A stretch of DNA of 64,000 nt, from NCBI GenBank assembly GCA_965178125.1, contig OZ237757.1, positions 248,001 to 312,000 of the forward strand, read 5' to 3'. Shown here one piece after another: positions 24,001 to 34,885 of this stretch. A program made the position numbers and the translations under genes. This DNA is from Bilabrum cf. latius. Taxonomy: Eukaryota; Bigyra: Bicosoecida; Bigyra; Bicosoecida. A model generated the notes under the pieces. That model made no database searches. It saw only the letters and a list, made by a program, of their open reading frames with translations, and was not told the origin of the DNA. Each line of letters begins with the position of its first letter. Position 1 is the first letter of the stretch.

Positions 24001-26866
24001 GCCGTGGCTCCAAAGGATTGGGATGCCATTTTGGCACTGTACGAGTCTATTCGGTCGTTGGACTAAGACCTCTCGGCACGATCCACCCCATGACCAGGCC
24101 CTCCGTCGAAGAAATCGTCTTCGCCCTCGCCCACGTTCCCAGCACCGTCACTGCTGACTGTTGCCTGTCGAGCTTCAGCGTTCTCTGCCCTTACTTGGAG
24201 CTTGTTCACCTTGCCCAGCAGCTGCATGCGGCCCAATGAATCGTGTTCATGCCCCCTCTGGCTGTTCGATTGGGCCAGGCGCGCCGCCCTCCCCCTCCTG
24301 CTGCCAACGTTGGCGATGACCGAGTCGAGAGGTACCGAGGTGACCTGTGTGGCTCGCTCTCGCCGAGTCATCGTGGCCTGAGCGAACCTTCGCGCCGCCT
24401 TCACCACATCGTCTGGGAGCTGCCGTGTCCACTCCATGGGGTCGCTCCGGAGAGGAACTTCCTCAGCCCAGAAGGTCTGCATGATTCCCTTGCCTTTAAT
24501 CCACATCTGCGGCCGAGGAACCAGCCGTATGCCGAGAAGTAGGGCGCACACCCTGTCAACCCAGGTGTACGCCGCTTTGACCACCCCATGCTGGGAGAGA
24601 TCCTCGTCCGGCGGGCATTTCGAGTGCACAGGGGGCCGTTCCATGGCTGCTGCATCCACCGCAACAAAGGTGCGGACACCGCCGTCGCCTCGACGACTCG
24701 TATTTCGGGGTGATCGGGCTTGCTCGCCCCTTCTCACCCCGCGCGATTGATGCTTGTTTTGGCGGCGGCTAGCCTTGGGAACAGAAGAATTGGAGGCATT
24801 GCTCGGCCCGGCAGTTCGACTGAAAGACTTGTGCTTTCCAGCCAGCGGGCGCAACGAGGTAGCCTTGCTCTCGCGCGGTACTGCCAGCCTCGAGAATCCC
24901 AGCACGTCTGTGTGTGGATTCATGGCACCAAGCACGGACGCCTGCTCCGTCACGCTGTCTGCTGCTCCTTTTCCGTCGAAGCCATTGGCAAAGGCCCGCG
25001 CCTTGGCCGTATCACCGCTCGACTTGTTCCAAATGTTCAGTCGGACGGGCTATTCTGGCACTGCACCGTAGGTATCATTACGCGTTGAGCTATCACTGGA
25101 TGCACCTGCTTGCAAAGCTACCGGCGCCCCTATACCGGCGCGCGGCACAGCGACGAAAGAGCGCATGCTTGGCTCTTCTGGAGCTAAGCTCGATTCGGTG
25201 GAGCGAAACACCGCTCGCCTAGGGTGCATCCGTTTGAAAGCAGCCGCAGCGTCCTCTTCGCTGGCGACCCTGCAAACATGCGAGAGGTTTTCCACCAGCG
25301 AAAAGTTGCCGGTTCGCATGCTGCGCACGGTTTTCATCGATAGCTGCATGGCATCTCCGGGGGTCGCCCCGCCCGATTCATTGCCTGCATCTGAAGCATC
25401 CAGCCCGTCTATGTCAACCCCGTTGACCCTGCACATGCTGCGCACCGCACTCAGCACCACGTCCCTTGCAGATTCGCTGACGTGGATGCGGCCTGGGAGC
25501 CCGTTGCTCTTCATCCTGGAGGCCGTGTTGACGGTGTCTCCAAACAGCTTCCATCGGGGCAGCAGCTGCCTGCCCAGGATCGCTTCGACTGCAGGGCCGG
25601 CGTTGATACCGATCTGCAACCGGATGTTCCGCAGCTGAGGGTGCCGGAGGGAGGCTCGCCTCAGGCTTTGCAGCATGTGGATGGCGGCAAATATGGTCGC
25701 AAGCACCGTGTTGATCGGATGCCTGCACAAGACCGGCAGACCCGACACGGCCATGTACTCGCTGCCGATCGTCTCGACCTTGAAGCACCCGTGTCTGGAG
25801 ACCGACGCGTCGAGAATCTTGAAGACCTCGGAGAGGGTGCGGAGGTTGCCCGGCTGCATGTTCTCGCCGAGCTTCACGCACCTCGCCTTGGGCGCCGCGG
25901 CCGCTCCCAGGTCCGAAGAGTCCTAGCTTCTACTTTCCTTGCAATCTTCGACACGGATGGGTTCCTCGGCCATGACCTCGCAGAAGAGCACAGAAGCCAT
26001 TTCAGCCGAGGACACGATTCGCTGGTTGGTCAGCAGCTCCGGGAGCAAGACTCGCGGAATCACACGCTATAAAAGCACCAGTTGTGTGTGAGACTCTGCC
26101 TCTACGAGAGCGAACAGGTTTCTGATCCGCTTTGAGGCCACGTCTTGTGACTGCTGCGCCAGGACAGCTAGCACGCAGAACCCGGCCACTAGGAGAAGAT
26201 CACCGAAGTAAACCGCGGTTATTGGACCGCCCACGCTTGATATAATGATGCAAACAACGACTGCACAGAGGGCAATGAGCATGCCCAGCTCCAGATTTCG
26301 GTGGGGCACCGCGAACGCGGCTGGAAACACGAAAATTACAGCCACGGCCAGCATCAGCGCGAAATTCCCCGGCTGCTGCTGCTACAGTGAGACTGTAACA
26401 GCAACTATAATAGCAGCCATAGAAAACCCCACGGACACTGCCAAATCGACCCACGATCGGTTCTTAAAGGTGACCTGCATGGGGAAGCCCGGGCGAGCAA
26501 CAATGGATGCATGGAGGTCCGGTGAAGCTAGTCCTACGAATAAACCTGCTGCATACTGCTCACCACATACGACAACCCTAAAATTCCAGATAGGACGCAT
26601 AGCTCTACTAAGCTAGTTATTACGGTGCGAACCAAAGGCCATTCCACCAGGCCAACGAACCGTGCAACGGCGTTGCCTACCCACAGGAGCAATCCTGCGC
26701 ATGCAAACATGATTCTTCTTCGACGAATTCGAAGGAATGTTTCTTGTTCCAGCTGCCCCTGACCTTTTTTCGCAATATCTTGTGCCTTTTGCTGCTGTGC
26801 TGCTATCTCGTCGAAGAGGTCTCGAGTTACCTCTTCCCTGCCGCGGGCATTCTTTGTACCTTTCAT
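21075..26866 (-). CDS. Two-domain transmembrane class III nucleotide cyclase, inverted C1/C2 topology
   Basis: Two exons (26866-26564, 26474-21075) give 1,900 residues and stop at TAA. Order: cytosolic N-tail, ~six TM helices, C1 (~260-770, with a ~300-residue insertion before WIKGKGIMQTFWAEE), acidic linker, second TM set (~1253-1460), coupling helix (HAMLPEQV), C2 (~1715-1850). C1 keeps the transition-state pair (N417, R421 in FGDTVNTASRM) but has lost both metal aspartates (E267, S339). C2 keeps the metal aspartates (D1723 in QFDLVGFT, D1767 in ETIGDAF) but lost the N/R pair. This is the reverse of mammalian transmembrane adenylyl cyclases and like ciliate/apicomplexan guanylyl cyclases. 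Base-selective positions in C1 are E335 and Lys (RWKLFGD), so GTP versus ATP is uncertain. No P4-ATPase domain is present. Thirteen TAGs. Confidence 0.87.
26475..26563 (-). other. Intron of the cyclase gene (89 nt)
   Basis: Donor GTGAGC at 26563, acceptor CTTCCCCATGCAG ending 26475, phase 0 on both sides. Removing it joins two TM-rich frames that are otherwise offset by one base. It is chosen over shorter alternatives because it fits the GTRAG...CAG pattern of the other introns. Confidence 0.75.
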
Positions 26867-27030
26867 CTACAGGTGGAAATGGCTTGTGCAAGATATCCTC
26901 CTTTGCGGGTTGCGATCGCGCTATTTGACTGGTGTGTGCACTGGCGCTCTGCTCCGGAGTTGATGGTTTTAATCTTCTTCTTGAAAGTTCAACACGCTAC
27001 AAAGGACCTCTTGCAAACCCCCCGCCCTAA

Positions 27031-27741
27031 TCAGTCATTTCGCGCACGTTTCGCAGGCCTGGTGTCAGCACTCTACTGAGAAACCTTAACCACTGCATGC
27101 TCCGCGTTCACGACATTCCTGAAGTTCGCGGGACTAAGTGAAATTGACGGCATCACACCATCCTCATCTCGATCATCATCCTTTAGCTCAGACAGACTGG
27201 ACAGTTCTTCCGAGAACCGTCTTCGCTTACTTGCCTTCGGTCGCTTCCACTCACCAGCTTCGGCACCATCCTCGCTCTGCTGGCTCGTATCGTCGTCCGA
27301 CAGATCTGAAGCTTCTGTCTGGCTGTCGCTCTCTCCCTCGGGAGCATCGAGCGAGACCCCATCCACATCCTCGGAATCTACCCCCTTACCATTGCGCGGG
27401 TACCGCAGCCCCGCAGCCGACGCGCTGACCCTGCGTCTTTTGAAGTCCTGCACATGACTCCAGTCGTCTTCCGAGTCGTCGCTGTCTGCGAATTCCAGAT
27501 GGCAGGCCTTGATGTCATGTTCTAATTCAACAAGAGTTGATGGTTGCAACCGGTCAGCGCACGACCCGCAGGCATTCCGACCGCCGACAATGCACTGCTT
27601 TGCGAGTTGATTTGGCTTCCCACGGTGGGGAAGTATCCCTACTATGGGCTGCCAGTGCCCAGACGCGGGCTTGCTCGCCATCAACGGAGAGGTGTGGCTC
27701 AGCGCCGAGCGGGAGGGCAGACTGTGGTCGGCCTGCGTCAT
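27031..27741 (-). CDS. Small acidic, probably nuclear protein; unrecognised
   Basis: From ATG 27741 to TGA 27031, 237 codons, with one TAG (27073-27075). The N-terminal ~90 residues could be a small folded part containing VGGRNACG and LEHDIKACHLEF. The rest is acidic Asp/Glu/Ser-rich with two basic nuclear-localisation-like clusters (KRRRV, KASKRRR) and a basic end (PAKRARND). The start is uncertain: the frame stays open upstream through a TAG near 27799, so a 5' exon may be missing. It lies 132 nt upstream of the SNARE stop and 164 nt from the cyclase start on the same strand. I assign no function. Confidence 0.5.
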
Positions 27742-27873
27742 GCAGGCCCTTGCTGGGTTCAGGCAAAAGCAACCAGGCGAACGGGCGTGCGGCTAAGGCT
27801 GTGTAGGGCTCTGCCTAATGATAAGCAAAGCTAAGCAGATAGATTTGTGATTCGGCTGCAGCAACAAGTATCA

Positions 27874-28386
27874 TCATCTTAACAGCAAGAAGTAAATCAA
27901 CAAAAACCCGACAACCATGATGCCCACCACGCAACACAAGTTGCTTCCACTGCCCGCACCGCCTCCAGCAACCCTATCAAGGGCTCGCATCGTGCCATTG
28001 AGCAATCCTTTCGCGGTATCGGCACCTTGCCCGAGCGAGTTGAGCAGGGTGTCCTAGCCCGAGACAGTGTCTCTAACTCCAACAACTGTGCTGTGCAGCG
28101 CACCTACTTGGTTATGTAGCGCAGCCAACTATCTGTCATTGTCCTTCTCGATCAAATCCGCTGCCCCGCTCTGAGAAACACGCGGCGCACCTGCACCGCC
28201 GGACCCAGGCGCACTCCGTCGCTGCGAGACCGGGCAAGGCAGCGCGCTATCTTTAATGGTAGAATATATATGCACGCTTTCTGAACACCATCCTTTAAAT
28301 TTATAGTCCGCAAGAGTATTAAAACTTACTGATGCCGCCCCAACCTTTCCGAATAGTTCTGTTCTTGCGGTAAATCTCCCACTCAT
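27874..28386 (-). CDS. Bet1-like Qc-SNARE
   Basis: Exons 28386-28330 and 28221-27874 encode 134 residues and stop at TGA (a second TGA follows at once). The size fits the Bet1 family. After a Ser/Gly-rich N-tail, the SNARE helix runs ~45-105 (LAALHNQVGALHS..., TLLNSLG, AKGLLNGTMRALDRV), followed by a C-terminal anchor (~111-132, CCVVGIMVVGFLLIYFLLL) and a single basic residue. Bet1 proteins drive ER-Golgi vesicle fusion as one of four SNARE helices. The essential zero-layer glutamine, by alignment with Bet1 (Q-N-K-L-L) and syntaxin (Q-G-E-M-I), is residue 75 and is encoded by TAG (28054-28056). Another TAG is residue 50 (28129-28131). Divergent from the kinase gene across 203 bp. Confidence 0.88.
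28222..28329 (-). other. Intron 1 of the SNARE gene (108 nt)
   Basis: Donor GTAAGT, acceptor GTCTCGCAG, phase 0, with AT-rich content unlike the flanking exons. It is open in frame, so it could be mistaken for coding sequence; removing it gives a normal Bet1 length. Confidence 0.75.
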
Positions 28387-28589
28387 GGGTTAATAATGCA
28401 GGTCACAAATAAGCGATAGATATCAAAAATTCAATTCGCAAAGATGGTGAGCCGAAACCAGCTATGTCTCCCTAGCTTTGGACGGACAGCTGGGCTGGCA
28501 GCAACCAGGTTCCGTAAAACGGCTTGCTGTGCGCGCGGCGCCAGACCAAGGCTGCGTACCGTTGATATGTTGTTACAAGCAGGTGCAAC

Positions 28590-30992
28590 ATGAGCGAGTC
28601 TTCCAAAATTATAGACGCGCTTGAGCGTGCAACCAAAAAATCGACTCCAGGCGATGACAATGAAGCTTCGCGTCGGCTTCCGGGGATGCCTCGGCGCGTT
28701 CCAGCCGGGGCCAGTGGCGAGTTGCAGTTGAGCGATTTTGAGATTGGGCGCCCCTTGGGTCGAGGCAGGTTTGGCAACGTTTTTCAAGCCGTGCACATAC
28801 AGTCTGGTAAGCATGTAGCACTAAAAGTGGCGGTCAAGAAGTCTGTTGCAGCTGCTGGAGGATTTCCAATGCTTCGAAGAGAGGTGGAGATCCACAGTCG
28901 CTTGCATCATCGCAATGTGTTGCCGATGCTGGGGTACTTTCATGATTCCACCCGAGCTTTTATCGTCCTCGAGCTGGCGAAAGGTGGCGACCTGCACGGC
29001 TGCATGCAGACGAGCGGGGTACCATCCGAAGACGGCTGGCAGCACGCGCACCTTCCAGAGAGCAGAGCGAGGGCCGTCGCAGCCGCGCTCGCAGGGGCAC
29101 TGCGTCATCTGGGCCGCTGCCACGTGATTCACAGAGACATCAAGCCAGAGAACGTTCTCTTCATGGATGCCGCCCGCACCCAGCCCGCGCTTGCAGACTT
29201 TGGCTGGGCGGCGCACGTCCCGGCCCCTCGAAGCCGACGGAGCACCATCTGCGGGACGATCGATTTCCTACCCCCCGAGATGGTGCAGGGCGAGCTGCAA
29301 GAAGACCAAGCGCGGTAGCTCAGTGACGACACGAGTTCCCTAGGAGGAGGAGGAGGAGGAGGAGGAGGAGGAGGAGGAGGAGGAGGAAGAGGAAGGGGTA
29401 GAGGGAGCGGGCGGGGCGGGCGAGGGCCAGCGCACGGCGATGGCGATGGCGATGGCGAACTGGAACGGGGAATTGCAAGGGGGAGGGCCGTTGGAGGTAC
29501 CAGGAGCAGGCCACTGAGCCGAGGCACCGCTGGATCCTCCCGGGCTAGGAGCCGCCCCTCATCTTCCTCCTCCTCATCTTCCTCTGCAGGGGTAGGAGCA
29601 CGACGGGCGCAGGGGGGCGGCAATGGCAATGCTACGAGGACCGGCCACGGGGCGATATCAAGCTCGGGCGCAGGGCTGAAATCTGGTACGGGCCTTCGCA
29701 GGCCGGGACCAGGCCTGCAGTCCATAGCCAGCAGTGGTCCATCCAGGAGCCGCACCAGCAGCGGGGCTTCAGCCACACAGTCCAGGATCCCATCCTTGTC
29801 TTCATCTTCGGCGGTCAAGATCGGGGATGGGTGCAAGAGGAAGCATGGCGCAGTGGAGAGGGGATCTGAGGCGGAGGCTTTTGAGGCCGGGGCTGGGGCT
29901 GGGGCCGGGGCTGGGGCAGGGGCAGGGGCAGGGCCTCGTCGGGTGCTGGCGTCGCGCTGTGGGAGCGGGGAGGATCATGGGGTGACGTCATCCACGTCAT
30001 ACGTATCGGATGGGTCACGATCAGGCCCCGATGAGGCCGGATTGTACGGGGGAGAGGTGGATGCCTGGGCCCTCGGCGCCACCGTGTACGAGATGCTCGT
30101 GGGCTTCCCTCCATTCTCGGACTTGGCTGCCGCGGTGCTCGGGTGCGAGGGAGAATAGAAAAAAGGCAGTGAGCCGCCAGTAACATCATCTAACGTCGCA
30201 TCAGTGGGAAAGAAGGCACCCGCAAAGGGCAGCAACCGTGGAGGAAAGGCTAGGACCGGTAGGCCGGGCCAGTGTAAGCCAGCACCAGCCGTGCCCGTGC
30301 TGGCAACCCTCCGTCGCATTTGTGGGGCTAGAGTTGTGTTCCCTGGGGAACAACCAGGAACAGAGGAGCAGAAAGACCCGGCAGGCGATGTTCGCTTCCC
30401 GCGCATATCGGAGCACGCCAAGGACTTCGTGAGGCATCTACTCCGATCGGATCCAGCGGAGCGCATGACTGCCTCAGGTGCGTGCGAGCACCCGTGGGTG
30501 AAGGAACTGGTGGTTGCCGCAGAATAGACAGAGCCGGCTGGCACGGAGCAGGGCAAGAGCCTGGGCCGGGGCCAGTCCCTTGCCTCTGCTCCACCTCGCG
30601 AGGGAGATTGCAAGGGCACACATGGGGGCAGTAGAGGTGATGGTGTGACGAGTGCGCGTCGCGCGGCCAGAGGCACCGTTTCGGCAAAGCAGAAGCAGCC
30701 GGCTGCCGTGGCAGCATCCGTGCCGCCCGAGTCAGATGGAGGCTCTGCCGTCGCTGCCAGTGGCTGCCAGAAACCGCATGGGCGCGAGCCCGAGCCTAGT
30801 AGATCTAGCGGAGCCGCGTATGCGCCCGAACGACTGAAGGTGTCGCGCACGTGTAGGGGCGATCTAGCCGGAAAGAAGCAGCACAGGCCTGTTGCAACAG
30901 CCAAGCCGAAGCCGAAGCCGAAGCCGGAGCCGCTGACCACATCGAAGTCCGGGGAGGAGGACCAGGAGGATTGGCGGAAATTCTTGCTGTGA
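28590..30992 (+). CDS. Aurora-like Ser/Thr protein kinase with large insertions
   Basis: A single exon of 801 codons ends in TGA; an in-frame TGA at 28563 supports ATG 28590. Residues ~50-245 hold kinase subdomains I-VIII: GRGRFGNV (57-64), K79 in VALKV, HRDIKPEN (181-188, D183), DFGW (D203), and an activation segment RRSTICGTIDFLPPEM that closely matches Aurora kinases, with T219 in the activating position. A ~240-residue Gly/Ser/Arg insertion then precedes subdomain IX (EVDAWALGATVYEMLVGFPPF, ~490). A second ~85-residue insertion precedes the end (AKDFVRHLLRSDPAERM, HPWV). A basic Ser-rich tail follows. TAGs: 29316-29318, 30156-30158, 30525-30527. Under the standard code only the N-lobe and activation segment would be predicted. 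Aurora kinases act in mitosis and cilium disassembly; which applies is unknown. Confidence 0.87.
29341..29392 (+). repeat. (GGA)n microsatellite encoding poly-Gly in the kinase insertion
   Basis: A nearly pure GGA tract inside the kinase reading frame that encodes a glycine run of about 13. Triplet-based, so length changes keep frame. Confidence 0.85.
29889..29934 (+). repeat. G-rich hexamer tract (GGGGCT/GGGGCA) in the kinase insertion
   Basis: Consecutive GGGGCT, GGGGCC and GGGGCA units encode alternating Gly-Ala. Many runs of four G give strong G-quadruplex potential on the coding strand. Confidence 0.8.
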
Positions 30993-31205
30993 TGGTGGGG
31001 GGGGTGCTGGTATGCCCACGATGACAAGCAGATCCCAAGTTCTGTTTTTCGCACTCCGAATCCTATTCGGAGCCACTCGACCGATTGTTCGCAAAACTGG
31101 CTTGCCATCACAACAACAATCACAGAAAGTAAGAGAGGGCATCTTTAGAAATACTGTCGACGAATATGATTCATAAAGACTTTAAGGTTATGCTTTGAGC
31201 TTACA

Positions 31206-31691
31206 ATGGCGATCGATTCGGTACTAATGGTGCAACTTACCCAGTCGATTCGAGTGTTCCGAATGCGTACGTCAAGGCCCACCAAGGCAGTCGCACCCCA
31301 GCATGCTTCCATGCAACGCCGATGCATCCCGACCATGATTTCCCAATTACATCACATGATGCAATCCCTTCCCACACAATCGCAGCCAAAGATGTCATCC
31401 ACAGGAGATTCGAGCAAAGCGCAGGAGCACGCCGACGGAGCCATGGAATCCGCCTCCAAGGCAGCCGAGCAGGCAGGGAGCGCCGCCAGCCAGGCGGCCT
31501 CAGACGCCATGGACGCCGGCAAGCAGACCACGGACGACGCGAGGGAGAGCGCCGCGGATGCGATGGCTCCCGAGGGCAAGGAGGTGCGCAGCGAGGGGCT
31601 GGCGGGGGCGGCGCAGCAGGCGGGTGAGGCGGTGAGCTCGATGCTGGACATGGGCGGGGACGGGAAGAAGGAGGGGGGAGACGGGAAGTAA
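31206..31691 (+). CDS. LEA-like hydrophilic helical protein
   Basis: ATG 31206 to TAA 31689-31691, 161 residues, no TAG. From residue 63 (a second ATG at 31392) the protein is Ala/Glu/Lys/Asp/Gln-rich with loose 11-residue periodicity (AAEQAGSAASQAASDAMDA) and ends Gly/Lys/Asp-rich, as in group 3 LEA or related amphipathic stress proteins. The N-terminal 62 residues are basic and Met/Gln-rich and could be an organelle-targeting extension, or 5' UTR if translation starts at 31392. LEA-type proteins stabilise membranes and proteins on drying or freezing; here that is only inferred from composition. Confidence 0.6.
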   Translation: MAIDSVLMVQLTQSIRVFRMRTSRPTKAVAPQHASMQRRCIPTMISQLHHMMQSLPTQSQPKMSSTGDSSKAQEHADGAMESASKAAEQAGSAASQAASDAMDAGKQTTDDARESAADAMAPEGKEVRSEGLAGAAQQAGEAVSSMLDMGGDGKKEGGDGK

Positions 31692-31822
31692 AATGATTGA
31701 TTCGCTGTACTGTTCACCCTAAGATGAAGTTTGATCAATCTTGCTGATTTTGGAGTAGATGAAGATAATAATGTGAATCCACAGAGCATGCACCACTTCC
31801 TTGCGTCTCCAGCGAGCCTCAT

Positions 31823-34771
31823 ATGGGAAGATAGCGTCCGAATTCGTGGAGAAGATGGATTCGACTGCATGTTTGCAAGCGCGGTAAAGCTCTTCAGGTG
31901 GCTGCCGCTGCTCTCGGTTGCTTTCTGATTGTTGCGCTTGTATTGTCCGTGCTAATCCCTGCTAATCGAGATTCCTTGTCGTTCGGAACACGCGTTGGAG
32001 CAGATGGATTGATGTAGAAAGTCATCCATGACCAGAAAACAGAAATTGATATCGATGGGAGGCCTTTAGGGGAATCGAGTATGCCATAGCAGCGGGCAGC
32101 ATATCTTGGAGCTGTTTCGATGGTCTTGCTAGATTCAGTATCGGCAAATACAAAGCAATCTGAGGAATATACGGTTGCGTTTCTTAGCGAGACTGAATCG
32201 GTGAATGATGTGCAGGCAACTCTGAAAGAGTGGATGTCGGCGAGACCGGCCACAGATCTTGACCTTCTTCTAGCAGTCACCAGTCGTTGCTCCTACGGGC
32301 ATAAGTATCCTTCAAAAAGATTGACGAGCTTGTTTGCATCCTTTATTGATGGAATGTGCCCGCCTCCATTGCCTGTTGGCGGCGCTAGCACGGGAGCAGG
32401 CACGTTGCAACAAACGGTGCAGCCTTGTGTGATGCGCTAGCCGGATACAGCTTGGCTCAATCGCGACTTGCATTTGCGAGCCAGCGGATTACTCAAACAG
32501 GGATCATTCTTGGCACAGTCCCTTGCGCTCCGGGCCACCGAGTGCGCATTGCGCGGCATCCAGTTAAGCGAATCGATTCAGCCCGCGGAGGCCCGGACCC
32601 TTACGGCCACGATTGGAAGCGCCCAGGCTGCTCTGCAGCTGGCGCTGAACAAGCGCGCTGGAGGAGTCCTAGGAAGAATCGCAAACCTATGGACTGACGC
32701 GGTGGCTGGGCCCGGATCGGCCGTGCCAGCAATTCCCACCGACATCGAACCTGCGGTCGCCGCTGCACTTCAGGGGACGGGGTTGCTTCAGGCCGCGTGC
32801 GTGCTTCCCGAGTCGGAATTCGATCGCTTGATCCAAGGAAGTGAGACGGGTCCTACCAGACCGGCACAGCTCGCTGCTCTCCTCGATTGGGTAACGGTGG
32901 TCCTTGCTTCGCCGTACGGCCTGGCGCGGCCAGCGGAGCTTGGTGGCATGCTGAAGCAGTACCGCCCCGAGTCTGTGGCTTGGACCCAGGGGGCCAGAGA
33001 TCCTGATGTGGTAGGGATTGCTAGAGCCTACCGCGTGCTAAGTGGGGAACAGGGTGCTGCGGCAGCGCGCGGTGGCGGTGGCACGATTGCCACGGTGGAC
33101 GTGATGGAGCAGGCTCTGGTGGCATGCGGCGCAGCTAGGCTGGCTCCAGTCGTCGGTGTCAGGGCAGGCAGGCTCGTCACACTGTTGCAGGGAGTGCTCC
33201 GTGGCCTGGAGCGAGCGGGTGTGACGAGGGTGGGCGGTAAGGTGGTGGGTGCACCGTGGCAGGCTGCAGGCACCGGCAATCCGTCTGGGCTGCGCGGGGG
33301 CTCTGGCATGGGGAGCGGGGCTGCGGGTGCCAAGCAGCTTGGGCTAGCCAGGATGCTGCCCGTGGCACTGAATGCAGGGGGTGCTGCAGCAGCACCTACC
33401 ACCGCAGGCGCTGGTACCGATGGCAGCTTTGCGGGCCAGCTCCGGGTTCTGGCCTCGGGCGGGTTTATACGCTGTAGAGGCTGGCTCACACTGCAAGCGG
33501 ACAGCGCCAGCGAGCCTCTGCCAGTCGTTTGCCCTGCCAGTCCGATGGCAAGCGGCACCCTGCTGCCCATCTTGTCCTCGCAACAAGCGGGTGTCCGTCG
33601 CAGCCCAGAAATCGCAGCTCTTGACTCGCAGGCGGCCGATGCGATCGCGACATCCGTCATGGTGCTCGTCCTGCAGGCAGCGGACGCCACGGCCCGTCTG
33701 CACGCCGGTGACCTCGCCCGCCCCGGTGCCACGCTGCGGCACGCGGCACCGTTATCAAGGCAGCCGGCTGCGGCGCAACCGCTCCTCGAGGCACCCGATG
33801 CGCAGACGCTGGCCGCGTTCCGTGGGTCGAGTTCAGCGGCTGCCGCCGCAGCATCACCCGGGGATGTCCCTGAGGGCACCGCACCCAATTAGGCCAGTCA
33901 GCCCGCCCGTACAGGCGGTCAAGCTCGTCTGCCTCCTGCCAATACCCCCCAAGATCCTGCCAATGCCCCCCAGGATCCTGCCAAGATGGCGGGCTAGAAG
34001 CGAGCTGCCCTGCAGAGGACGTGCCCCAGCTGGGAAGAAGGCAGTGCCCAGCCACTCGGCGCCTCTCCGCTGCAGGGAGAGCGCTCCCATGCCTAGTTCT
34101 ACCGGGATGCGGTGCGGCTGGGCACGCCTTTGGCGGCTGCCAGCGAGCACATGGCCATGTGCTGCGCCATTCTTGATGCGCAGCTGGCCGCCTTGGCTCC
34201 TGCCGGGCAGGGCACCGCAATTGGGTCGGATCTGTCGGCGACGTTTCAGTGCGGGGGCGTCACCCCTGGGAAGGTCGGTCCTTCGATCGGGTGCGATCGG
34301 ATCAATGACGGACACTGCGACTGCCCTGACGGATCTGACGAGCCGGGCACGGGGGCGTGCTACTCGACCGGGTCCGTGCTCGCAGAATCGAGGCGGTCTT
34401 CCGGCAAAGCCAGGAGGTTCTACTGCACCGCTGGGATGCAGCGGGTGCTGGCGCCGGAGCCTTCCCGCCGGCAGCAGCTGCAGAGGAAGAGCAACCGCTG
34501 GTCGATGTCGAAAGACCGAGGTAGGGCAGCCGATGCTGACCGGGAGCTGGAGGAGGGCTACCTGCACGGCAGCAAGGTGGGTGACGGTGTGTGCGACTGC
34601 TGCGATGGCGCAGACGAGTGGATCGCGCAGCAGCAGATGCAGCAGGCGCAGTCGGCTGGTGGTAGTGGTGGGGTGCCCACAAGGCAGCTGGGATCTGCGG
34701 AGCAGTGCACGCGCTGGGCAGTCCCTGCAGGTAGCGATTAGAAGTCCACGTGTTAGAGAAATGCTGCGTGA
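31823..34771 (+). CDS. Type II membrane protein with C-terminal glucosidase II beta-like (PRKCSH-N) module
   Basis: A single exon of 983 codons ends in TGA; an upstream in-frame TAA at 31769 fixes ATG 31823 as first start. A basic N-tail precedes a signal anchor (~29-50, VAAAALGCFLIVALVLSVLI). Residues ~50-750 are Ala/Gly/Leu-rich and unrecognised. Near residues 820-960 are two Cys/Asp LDLR-A-like units (CDRINDGHCDCPDGSDEPG and VGDGVCDCCDGADEW), the signature of the N-terminal domain of ER glucosidase II beta. No MRH domain follows, so it is not a full beta subunit. Nine TAGs: 31832 (codon 4), 32015, 32087, 32438, 33890, 33995, 34094, 34739 and 34754. A lumenal calcium-binding or glycoprotein-related role is plausible but unproven. 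Confidence 0.72.
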
Positions 34772-34885
34772 ACCGCAAGATGACGAAAAATTCAGACAAC
34801 TGCTAGTCTGTCCAGCACTGCGCGAGAGCTGATTGACACACCTCTCGAACATTCTTGCCGTCGTCAAGCAGCTGTCATTCTGCGC

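Noticed and set aside
26530-26600. A 23-nt mini-intron in the cyclase gene
   Set aside because: It would fix the frame but lacks the GTRAG donor; an 89-nt GTGAGC...CAG intron gives the same frame and fits the other introns.
27460-27620. Possible FHA domain in the small nuclear protein
   Set aside because: GGRNACG and a later His look FHA-like, but the spacing and remaining conserved residues do not fit well enough to name it.
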